Assembly (NCBI GenBank): GCA_963942565.1
Contig: OZ012690.1
Coordinates: 2,053,624 to 2,117,623 of the forward strand
Origin: Maea johnstoni
Lineage: Eukaryota; Annelida; Polychaeta; Spionida; Magelonidae
Direction: 5' to 3'
DNA length: 64,000 nt
In this document: positions 1 through 8,685 of the stretch, piece by piece
Position numbering within the stretch: the first letter of the stretch is position 1
Layout: each line of letters opens with the position of its first letter
Notes under the pieces: model-generated
What the model was told of the DNA's origin: nothing
Databases searched by the model: none
What the model saw: the letters and a program-made list of their open reading frames with translations, nothing else
Translations under genes and position numbers: made by a program

Positions 1-152
1 TCAACTTTATGTTAGTATACTTACACGCCGCCAGGGCGTCCGTGAAAAACACACGGACCGCTACGCATACGGGCCTTCATAGTGTCAACTCTATGTTAGT
101 ATACTTACGCGCCGCCAGGGCACCCGTGAAAAACTCACGGATCGCTATACAG
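1..152 (+). repeat. 84-bp tandem repeat at the LINE 5' end
   Basis: The segment starting tcaactttatgttagtatac at position 1 is repeated from position 85 with about 10 differences and fades at about 152. The period of 84 is a multiple of three, so the reading frame of ORF1 runs through both copies. Repeated monomers at a 5' end are known as promoter units in some LINEs (for example mouse L1); that role here is only inferred. More monomers may lie to the left. Confidence 0.75.
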
Positions 153-1979
153 ATGTCTTTTAGCCTAATACAATATCTCACCCGCATCAATAAAGGTAGA
201 CTTTTTGTTGGTGATATGCATTACTGTTATATGACATACGGTTACGAATACTCATATCTTTACTATTATGTATTACAGTTTGCGAGCAGTACTGCAACAG
301 GCGGGTCTAGTTGGAGCACGTCAGAGGCAGCATCTAAAGACGAGCGGACAATAGCGGGAGCCGAGCACCACCCCAACCAAGTACTAAGCCTGCGAGTATG
401 GTCTGGTATGGTTGTATCCCCGTATGTCCACGTCTGCGATGACGTCATTTGTATTGTCCTCCGCAACACTTTACCCACGCTGTTTGCTAAAGTACAATGT
501 ACTGATATGTATAGACTATCCACTCCTGTAAATAAGTTTACTCAGGCATATTATCCTATTAATATGGGTAATGTTCTACATATGCACTCAGATAATACTA
601 AATGCCAAAAGAACTACGACCCATACGGTATTTGCTGTCGGTCAGACTGCATCTATGCTTTAACCCTGTATACCTACAAAGTACCTGTCGCAAATCCTAT
701 TAGTGTCCATGATGCGAGTAATACACTGTATAGGGCTCTCTACCCTTATAACAGATCTCTTATAGATAATTTCAAACATGCTCCACCGGTGTACACACAT
801 GAAATATGCTTATTGGGTACCTCTATATGTCAAGTATTGTATAACCTGAAATATGACGAGATGTATCTAATCGTATCATATGTCCTTCATGTATTACAGC
901 TCATCGCGATTACCATGTACATGGCACCCCACTGGAGTCATGGCGGTGAGGATGGCGGTTGGGAATGTCGCCCTCCATATATCCCACTACGAGTGGCCCC
1001 GGCCGTGGTACCCTCGCCGCCATGGCATCGACGCTGGACCATGGCCAACGCTACTACTCTGGGCCTGGACCGACGGCGGTGTTTACAAAGCACTCCCGTG
1101 CGGTGTCGTTCCCGTCTTTTAATAGCGTTCACATACGATAATATGTACATTGAGCAAATGTTATATGTATTTGAATATTATTTACTAATAGTGGCTAAAG
1201 ATAAAGAGGAGTATAGTACCTGCCTGTGGTACGTCAAATGTCGTACCCTGTTACTTGGTTATCTCTCACATAGAAACATATACTATCCTATTGGTAACAG
1301 AGTTCGAATATACCTCACCCACTCATGGGCTAGTCATCTTTGGCCTAACCTGACAGTTGTTATGCTTAAACAGTATATTAACGGCCCTCAAGAGACAGGG
1401 CATAGTCTTCTTATGTCCCGCAGCTATGACACTTGCAACAAACATGGCGGTACATACAATAACTACCTACCATCAATTTGTCTCTACCGTATCGTAATGT
1501 TACCTTGTATGGATATACTTACACTGCGTGTTCTTGTATTGTTGCAGGCTGTTGTATACGCTGATTACTGGAACTCCACCCTCCCGATCCATATCAGAGA
1601 CGACCACGACCTGGACAGTCGTAACCCACACCGACATCCAGGACTATCCGTATATATAGTCGATAATACCTCTCTACACATCGAACTTTATACGGTCCCG
1701 TGGACCAGTCTCCGCCATATGTGCTACCACAGACAACATGCTTATATAATGACTCTCGCGTTCATCCCATCTCCTCAACGTATGTATATACTCGATGAGC
1801 TAGAGTGCCATCATAAACTCTGGAAGGAGCCGACGCCCCCTAAGGGCGAGATGTATGCGTTGTTGATTTTGAAATTTTGTGTTATGTGGTATAATCACGT
1901 GGTGTGTAAAGGAAAGGGAAGGAGTTCATGTAACTCAGTTTTATTTACCAATACAAAACTACATGAAAAGTACAACTAA
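9..1979 (+). CDS. LINE ORF1, 656-residue protein of unknown type
   Basis: This frame is open for 656 codons, far too long for chance at this base composition, so it is probably translated. It lies directly upstream of the endonuclease/RT ORF, where LINE ORF1 belongs, and overlaps the likely ORF2 start by 17 bases in another frame. The protein is unusual: rich in Tyr, His, Met, Cys and Leu, with no clear CCHC zinc knuckle, no RRM, no PHD finger and no long coiled coil that I can see. A Cys cluster occurs near residues 199-213. The first 28 residues are a tandem duplication that follows the 84-bp DNA repeat, so the true start may be further in or left of the window. Function is unknown; an RNA-binding role would be expected by position only. 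Confidence 0.55.
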   Translation: MLVYLHAARASVKNTRTATHTGLHSVNSMLVYLRAARAPVKNSRIAIQMSFSLIQYLTRINKGRLFVGDMHYCYMTYGYEYSYLYYYVLQFASSTATGGSSWSTSEAASKDERTIAGAEHHPNQVLSLRVWSGMVVSPYVHVCDDVICIVLRNTLPTLFAKVQCTDMYRLSTPVNKFTQAYYPINMGNVLHMHSDNTKCQKNYDPYGICCRSDCIYALTLYTYKVPVANPISVHDASNTLYRALYPYNRSLIDNFKHAPPVYTHEICLLGTSICQVLYNLKYDEMYLIVSYVLHVLQLIAITMYMAPHWSHGGEDGGWECRPPYIPLRVAPAVVPSPPWHRRWTMANATTLGLDRRRCLQSTPVRCRSRLLIAFTYDNMYIEQMLYVFEYYLLIVAKDKEEYSTCLWYVKCRTLLLGYLSHRNIYYPIGNRVRIYLTHSWASHLWPNLTVVMLKQYINGPQETGHSLLMSRSYDTCNKHGGTYNNYLPSICLYRIVMLPCMDILTLRVLVLLQAVVYADYWNSTLPIHIRDDHDLDSRNPHRHPGLSVYIVDNTSLHIELYTVPWTSLRHMCYHRQHAYIMTLAFIPSPQRMYILDELECHHKLWKEPTPPKGEMYALLILKFCVMWYNHVVCKGKGRSSCNSVLFTNTKLHEKYN

Positions 1980-4900
1980 TGTAACTAAAAACCTACGTAT
2001 CGCAAGCTGGAATAGTCGAGGCCTCTCGGCTGCAATTCCCTATCTACGTAAACTTTTATCTGAAAATGACTTTGTATCTATAAGCGAACACTGGCTCCAC
2101 AGGAACCAGCTTTCTAGACTTAACGACATCAGTGAAGACTTTTTATGTCTCGGTAGGTCTAGTCGGTCATCAACCGAGGACACGTTTGGGATACGTAGGG
2201 GCTCAGGTGGAGTCGCCATCTTTTGGCGCTCCACCCTCACAGGTGTAACACCCCTGCTTAATATTAACCATGACAGGATTTGTGGTGTTAGGATGCAGGC
2301 TGACCGCTACACAGTAGTCAACATCCTGTCTGTGTATATGCCTGCCTCCGGGTCTGTAGAGGACCTCTCGTCGGTCTTGGATGAGTTAGCCTGTATTATT
2401 GAATCCTTTGAGGAGGGTGCAGTAAATATCGTTACTGGGGATCTAAATGGGGACATTGGCATGGACGGGGGCCCGCGGAGTACAAAACCCCCCACTAGGG
2501 CAGGAAAGATTATCTTAGACTTCATAGATAAATACAACTTCATAGCTGCTAACCTCCAGGCAGAAGCCACTGGGTCAATAGAAACCTTTTCCTGCCATAA
2601 TGGCGCATCTACTATAGACTACGTCTTGATACCTAACACGTATAAAGATATAATTGTTACTTGCCATACTGACCCCGACCATGTGCTCAATACCTCTGAT
2701 CACTACCCCATTCAGGTTATCATGAAATTAAGGAGCCTCCCTGGGTGTGTGGATTGTCCCCCGGCTAAGAAAAACATCAGGTGGGATAAGTTAAGACCGG
2801 ATCAGGTGTATGAGGTCTACGAAGGACCCCTAGCAAACATGTTACGAGATCTCACCATCACTGAACATGATGACGCCATAGCGCCAGACGAGATCGACCT
2901 TCGCTTTGATAAGTTGGTCTCCGTATTGCATAAGGCGGCAGCTAGGGTCCCGAGATCTAAATACACCCCCCATTTGAAACCCTATTGGTCTCAGGAGTTA
3001 ACTGCTCTAAAAAAGGAGAAAATGCGTTGGTTTATAAAATGGAAAGAGCAGGGGAGGACTACTGATAGTGATGACTATGTTCGTGTTAAAATGAAACAGT
3101 CCAAAAAGGCTTTCCACAAAGCAATCAGAACCCTAAGTAGGAAATATGAAAACGACTCCATAGCTGAGGCAGCAAGACTGGCTGAGGTAGACAAGGACCA
3201 CTTCTGGCGCATCTTTAAACGCTTAAAAGGACCCCAGGGAGTTAAAGTTCATGCCATAAAAGATGCATACGATAATGTGGTGTATGATATCGACTCAGTT
3301 TTGGGTGTCTGGAGAAACCATTTCAGTCACCTCAGTACACCCAAAGAGTCCACCTCTTATGATCAGGAACACTACCAATACGTTACTGATATGGTAAAAG
3401 GGTGGAGAAACGGAATAGGGAAGAACGTGCACCTCGAGACCCCTTTTACCCCTACTGAAATAGCCCATGCAATTGAAAAGCTACATTCCAACAAAGCCCC
3501 AGGGCACGACTCTATAACTGCCGAGCATCTCAAACATGGAGGTCGTGCTGTCTGTCTTGTGATATGCGAGCTGTTTAATGAGTGTGTGAGGGCGGAGTAT
3601 ATCCCCTATAATTTTAGGCAAGGGATCCAAATCCCACTTTATAAAGGTAAAAATACATGCCCCCTAGACCCCGATAATTATAGGGGAATTACTCTGCTCT
3701 CCAGTTTTAATAAACTGTTCGAGATGGTCCTATGGCTTAGAATTGAGCAATGGTGGGAAGAAAACAGGGTTATTAGCGAACTTCAAGGTGCATGTCGGAA
3801 GGGCAGTTCGTGTGTCCACACGGCTCTCACTTTGCAGGAAACAATTGCCTCGCATCGTGAGAGAGGAGAGAAGGTCTTTGTTGCGTTCTTTGACGTATCA
3901 AAGGCCTTCGATTCGGTCTGGATAGACGGACTGTTCTTCCAGTTACACAAATTAGGCATCACAGGCTCTCTGTGGAGATTGCTTTATAAGGGTTATATTG
4001 ATTTTTATTGTAGTGTGCGCATTGGAGACAGGACCTCCTTGCCGTATCCCATGCTATGCGGGATTCATCAGGGAGGCTACCTGTCTCTTTTGAAATACAT
4101 TGCTTTTATTAACTCTCTGATCACTGAACTCAAGGATGCAGATCTATGCTGCTCCATTGGCAGAATTAAATCTACGCCATTGGGGTACGCGGACGACCTG
4201 GCTACCTGTACCCTTTCAGGCAGCAAAATGCACCATGTCATGGGTGTCGTTGGGCAGCATGGACGCACTTGGAGGTATTCCTTTAATGCTAAAAAGAGTG
4301 CGGTCATGGTGTTCGGCGAGACCCCTGCTGAGTCCCTGAAAGGAAGTAGTAATAGAATGTTTAAACTCGGACAGGACAGGGTTAAAGAAACCCAATATTA
4401 TGATCACGTGGGCATAAAGACCTGCCTTAAAGGGGATTTTTATGTACGCACAGAAGAAAAGGTTAAAAAGGCCCGTACAGCCTTAAATATGGCTACCTGT
4501 ATGGGGATACGGAAGGGTGGGCTAAATATCCTAACCTGTTGTATTATATATTGGACGGTGGTCATTCCTACCCTCTGTTTCGGATGCGAGCTCTGGATTC
4601 TTAAGCAAAAAGACATACAAATCCTGCAAAGCTTCCAGCGCTATGCTGCTAGAAGAATCCAGAGGTTGCATCCTAGGTCTTTAAATGCCACCAGCAGGGT
4701 GTGCCTGGGATGGATCGATGTGGTGTACTACATTATGGCAAAGAAAGCCATCTTTATACGTTCAATTATAATGATGAAGGACTACATCCCCATACGTAAT
4801 GTCCTAGCTGCTAGGCTTGAAGAATACCCCAATAGCATTTCTACCGCCAACGCCCATGATAGCCCCATATTTGACCTTTTGAACACATGCTCTTCTCTGA

Positions 4901-5478
4901 AATTATTGCCCACGGTCAGAACCATGATGGAGGGTACCTTCGTCAGTAAGAAGAAATGGAAGGACATGGTCTGGGCCAGTGCATGGGCATGTGAGTTAAA
5001 TGACTGGTATAACCTAGACGGAGTCCCTAAAGAATTCGATTTGCTGAGTAAGGTATCTGTGGGACCATCATATTCTGTCTGGTGGCAGATTTCGGACAGG
5101 AATCATACGATGATGAGAATGTGTGAAGTAATGGTGAAGATTTTATGTAAAGCGTCTCTTTTAAAAGATGATGATTGTAGATTAAAAAGACAGCCTTGCG
5201 GGTCACGCATGTGCACAAGGTGCGAACTAGGGGCACCAGAAAATGGTATACACATGATAATGCAGTGCCCAGCAAATGAACACATTAGAAGTAATTTAAA
5301 CAAAGACGTGGAGAGTATATGCCCCGATAAAGACCCACAAGATTTCTTTGGCATCATTTTAGGCCGTGGGATAATAGGATGGACTTTCGAGTCTATGGTA
5401 CCCATATGGGAGATTGCGGCTAGATACATTACCTGCATGTATTTTGATACCCTTAAAACAAGGGAAGGTATCGGATAA
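1963..5478 (+). CDS. LINE ORF2: endonuclease, reverse transcriptase, CCHC protein
   Basis: I use the Met at 1963 (1171 residues); an in-frame Met at 1879 lies well inside ORF1. The endonuclease domain opens with ASWNSRGL, followed by SEHW, SVYMP, TGDLNGDIG, TIDYVLI and the terminal SDHYPI, which hold the metal and catalytic residues of the exonuclease-endonuclease-phosphatase fold. The RT region shows PDNYRGITLLSS, FFDVSKAFDSV, GIHQGGYLS and the catalytic GYADDLA box (near residue 745). A C-terminal CTRC...H...C knuckle ends the protein. Such proteins nick target DNA and copy their own RNA there. No break is seen, so this copy may be recent. The endonuclease plus CCHC layout fits the Jockey/I/CR1 assemblage; exact clade not determined. 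Confidence 0.93.
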   Translation: MKSTTNVTKNLRIASWNSRGLSAAIPYLRKLLSENDFVSISEHWLHRNQLSRLNDISEDFLCLGRSSRSSTEDTFGIRRGSGGVAIFWRSTLTGVTPLLNINHDRICGVRMQADRYTVVNILSVYMPASGSVEDLSSVLDELACIIESFEEGAVNIVTGDLNGDIGMDGGPRSTKPPTRAGKIILDFIDKYNFIAANLQAEATGSIETFSCHNGASTIDYVLIPNTYKDIIVTCHTDPDHVLNTSDHYPIQVIMKLRSLPGCVDCPPAKKNIRWDKLRPDQVYEVYEGPLANMLRDLTITEHDDAIAPDEIDLRFDKLVSVLHKAAARVPRSKYTPHLKPYWSQELTALKKEKMRWFIKWKEQGRTTDSDDYVRVKMKQSKKAFHKAIRTLSRKYENDSIAEAARLAEVDKDHFWRIFKRLKGPQGVKVHAIKDAYDNVVYDIDSVLGVWRNHFSHLSTPKESTSYDQEHYQYVTDMVKGWRNGIGKNVHLETPFTPTEIAHAIEKLHSNKAPGHDSITAEHLKHGGRAVCLVICELFNECVRAEYIPYNFRQGIQIPLYKGKNTCPLDPDNYRGITLLSSFNKLFEMVLWLRIEQWWEENRVISELQGACRKGSSCVHTALTLQETIASHRERGEKVFVAFFDVSKAFDSVWIDGLFFQLHKLGITGSLWRLLYKGYIDFYCSVRIGDRTSLPYPMLCGIHQGGYLSLLKYIAFINSLITELKDADLCCSIGRIKSTPLGYADDLATCTLSGSKMHHVMGVVGQHGRTWRYSFNAKKSAVMVFGETPAESLKGSSNRMFKLGQDRVKETQYYDHVGIKTCLKGDFYVRTEEKVKKARTALNMATCMGIRKGGLNILTCCIIYWTVVIPTLCFGCELWILKQKDIQILQSFQRYAARRIQRLHPRSLNATSRVCLGWIDVVYYIMAKKAIFIRSIIMMKDYIPIRNVLAARLEEYPNSISTANAHDSPIFDLLNTCSSLKLLPTVRTMMEGTFVSKKKWKDMVWASAWACELNDWYNLDGVPKEFDLLSKVSVGPSYSVWWQISDRNHTMMRMCEVMVKILCKASLLKDDDCRLKRQPCGSRMCTRCELGAPENGIHMIMQCPANEHIRSNLNKDVESICPDKDPQDFFGIILGRGIIGWTFESMVPIWEIAARYITCMYFDTLKTREGIG

Positions 5479-5888
5479 ACCCTAAGCCTAAAATGTGTAT
5501 GTATACAGACTGCAGTTCTACCCATACAATACCTTTTCTGTGTGTCTGAGCAGCATATCCTCTCTATATGTAATATGATAGTATACGGCATCACTGTCGC
5601 GCCACCTTAACACAAGGAGCTCACACCTTAAGGTGGTGACACCCTCTGTTGGTGCGAGTGAGCCGGTTTCTTTTCCAATGTAGATGGGACATCTTGGGAG
5701 CCCTAACAATACTCCTGATTTTTGTTTTGTTTAGTTTTTCTTTTTGTTATTTCAATAACCTTTTTCTGTTCCCAGTCAACTGGATATTATTTGATGTTGT
5801 TGTATGTTACCGGCACCAGACGTGTCATATAAGATTTGTACATGTATAATTTTGTAACCGAATGTTACAGCAAATAAATATACTACTA
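5479..5888 (+). other. LINE 3' UTR and tail
   Basis: Noncoding sequence between the ORF2 stop and the array junction. It ends in an A/T-rich tail with aataaatatactactatt just before spacer sequence resumes. There is no long poly(A); the end looks like a short simple repeat instead. Confidence 0.75.
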
Positions 5889-6291
5889 TTATCATCACTT
5901 ATGCGGGTGAAGCTTGATTTTCAATCATTTGGCTCTATTCTGCCAGCCTGATCAATTCATTAAAGCAGACGTACTTAGAAAAATGGAAGAAAGACTGGGC
6001 TTATTGTAAAACAAGTAGAAGGAATGTGGGTTGATCACAACTTGATTATTCATCCAAAATAAGCTAAATTTAAAAAGTAGAAGCAAAATTCTTGCTGAAA
6101 TATTTGATATAGCTTAAAGATGGTCAATGAAATAATTTAAAGAATTATGAGAATATAAATTTCATTGACATGTTTTTCGATTTCCAGATTTTACCACAAA
6201 CCATTTGGTTATGTAACTTTCTAAGCTTGAATATATTTTTGTGTTATTGGTTCCGCTGAGAATGAGCAGTGAGCATATAATAGTATACAAG

Positions 6292-6395
6292 TATAGCACG
6301 TTGGTGGGTGCAATATCAATTTTTATTGCACTCCAAAAAATGACATTTTTCAGAGTGAAATGAAAATTGGTATTGCACAAAACCAAAGTGCTATA
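6292..6395. repeat. Hairpin-forming inverted repeat, spacer 1
   Basis: The left arm tatagcacgttggtgggtg and the right arm, which ends in accaaagtgctata, are near reverse complements over about 45 bases with a short loop. The equivalent hairpin is present in every spacer (see 13877, 21420, 29592, 40744). Confidence 0.75.
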
Positions 6396-7438
6396 TTTAT
6401 TTTATTATATATGTCTACTGCACATTCTCAGTGATGAAATGGAAGTAGCAACATTTCTAGGCACCCGTTTTCAAAATTCACAACTCCATAATCCTTCTTC
6501 TTCAGATCTGTTCAGATATCCTGTGTGCCCTTTCACAGGCCTTCTTAGTGTTTATTGTATAATTTGATAAAACAAAAATAATTTTTGCATCATCATCACT
6601 TAACCCGGCGAAGCGTGATTTTTAGTATTTGGCTTCATTCTGCCAGCCTGATCAATTCATTGTAGCATACATGCTTTGAAAAATGGAAGGAAGACTGGGT
6701 TTATTGTAAAACATGTAGAAGGAATGTGGGCTGATCACAACTTGATTATTCGTCAAAAATATGCTGGATTCGTTTTTAGAGTAGAAGCCCAATTCTTGCT
6801 GAAACAATTGGTTTAGCTTCTGAAAGTTAATTAAAGAATTTAAAGAATTATGAAAATATAAATATTATTGATATGTTTTTCCATTTCCAGGTTTTACCAC
6901 ACACCATTGGGTTATTGTAAATTTCTAAGCTAGAATATATTTTGTGTTAATTCAGAAATGGACCAATCAAAATATTATAAATACCTGAAAATTTCACATG
7001 CATTAGTTTCAGAAATTTAATGATTTATTTATTTAATTTGAAAATGTGTTCGGAGTGTCTTCAATAAAGATGATACAGGTTGTGGTTGCAAGGGTCCATT
7101 CCTAATAAGGATTTTACAAGAAGCACAAACTCGTTTGCGTACCTTGTCTCAATTCACTTTTGTTGGGTTCTTTTTCAAGAGTTCAAGTTCAGAATTTAGC
7201 ACATGAACCTGACAGCTCTGAGTCTAGAGGTTGAAAAGTAATATTGCACCCCAATATCACCTTTGTACGGTGGTCATGTGACCATAGTCAGACCAATCAC
7301 AGCAGAGAATAATAGTTATCAATATGCTATCCTTTCCACTATTAAGAGATGTATACAACTTACTAACTCCCTTCGAATCCATATTGATAATGCCATTAAT
7401 AAAGATATTTATAGGACCAATTTGTCAACGATAGACAA

Positions 7439-7484
7439 GTATGTATGTATGTATGTATGTATGTATGTATGTATGTATGTATGT
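7439..7484 (+). repeat. (TATG)n microsatellite, unit 1
   Basis: About 11 copies of a GTAT/ATGT tetramer. The same run, with different copy number, lies at the same place in the other units. Confidence 0.95.
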
Positions 7485-8685
7485 CTAACGATCTATACTA
7501 GTATATCCATCTCTATATCTATATACTGTATCTAGTACCTGTTCACCTATATGTCTATAAACTTTGTAGAACTATAACTCTATATAACTTGCAATTGCCA
7601 CCCTATTCTGCAAACAGCTCTTTAAATACGGTTTCTCTGCAATATTTCCAACTCCATATACTAGTATGCCTTTAAATGCTCAATGCAAGTCTGTTGAAGT
7701 TGCAGTTGAAGTTGTTTTCAAGTAAATGACAATTTTATAGTGTGTTGCATATAAGTTTAATATACAAACGGTGTAATGATACGTTTTCCATATAACTAAA
7801 GCTTAACTGGCTAATAGGATACGCGATTTTGATGATTGAAAATAAAGCTAGGTTTGTGCAATTTTGGGCGGGGTTGTCCGCTACATTAATTTCATAATCA
7901 AACGTTTTATAGCTAGATGTGACATTTTAGTTAATGTGATTGAAAACAAAACTCCACCTTCAAACGACTACTCCTCATTAATCACCTATGCCAGGGTGGG
8001 GTATGGGCGTTATTCCATAACAAACATCATGTATTATTGTGTAAATGTCAACATTTCTGTTTTATTCATCAAATTGCTTATAGTATCATTTTATATACAC
8101 TAATATTTACACTTTTACAAATCCCATAAATGCAATACCTTCTTTCATAAGAGATGTATGTCGACGATATTGCAAAATTTCTTTTTCAAGATGATAAAAA
8201 GGTGTCGTGGTTTATTTAATGAAACCCAAGACAATATCAACGAGGAGAGCCTAAACAGATCAGGTCTATCCTCTATATAAATAGCTAGACATTTCATTCT
8301 CGATTAGATCGTTATGAATGACAATTCACGGCTACACAATGTTCTGCATGTACGATTGTCCGCACGTATACAATGTAATACATCAACGAAGGCGGCAATT
8401 CTTAAGTCCGACCAATATCTATCAAATTATTTCGTCCATTGCTTCTTTGACGCGACTTTTACTACCACTTCTCCCTTTCAAAACATTCAACAAAGCTGGG
8501 AAGTATATACATAGAGAGTGGAAACGAATAGATGACTGTGCATTTAATCCCTCAGTCCAAAGGTGAGCGCTAGCTTGCTGGAGGGCAAACTGAAACCTGC
8601 ATGTAAGTAAATGTCGTCTTTGAAAGAGTGTTCTTGATATCCAATAAAACATCAATATTGGTCACTGCATATAGCTTTTGACCAT

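Larger units (their letters stand above)
1..5888 (+). mobile_element. Near-complete APE-type non-LTR retrotransposon (LINE)
   Basis: Two long ORFs (about 9-1979 and 1963-5478) are followed by a 410-bp 3' UTR. ORF2 carries an apurinic-type endonuclease, a reverse transcriptase and a C-terminal CCHC motif, the order typical of the Jockey/I/CR1 group of LINEs; I cannot place it in a named clade. The right end is set by comparison with the array: the spacer text attatcatcacttatgcggg restarts at about 5889 and is found uninterrupted near 13480, 21018, 29182 and 40060. The left end is outside the window, so full length is not shown. ORF2 is uninterrupted, so the insertion looks young. Confidence 0.9.
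5889..8685. repeat. Array spacer 1 (3' flank of receptor-like gene 1)
   Basis: No gene is supported here. The stretch holds two diverged blocks of about 700 bp, each with the phrase cattctgccagcctgatcaa (near 5938 and 6640), a hairpin-forming inverted repeat at 6292-6395, a TATG run at 7439-7484 and a conserved region (about 7780-8685) that leads into the gene's 3' end. The same order recurs in the other four spacers, so it belongs to the duplicated unit. Confidence 0.8.

Noticed and set aside
5103-5594. A 163-codon minus-strand frame inside the LINE
   Set aside because: Shadow of the ORF2 C-terminal coding region and 3' UTR; no motif.
7263-7535. Plus-strand frame of about 90 codons running through the TATG run (also 14859-15116)
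   Set aside because: Half is tetramer repeat (Met-Tyr-Val-Cys) and the upstream part is spacer sequence.
8318-8566. Plus-strand frame of about 80 codons downstream of gene 1, similar at 31460 and 15893
   Set aside because: Length and frame differ among units, and no domain is visible. Its conservation fits the shared 3' flank of the duplicated unit.
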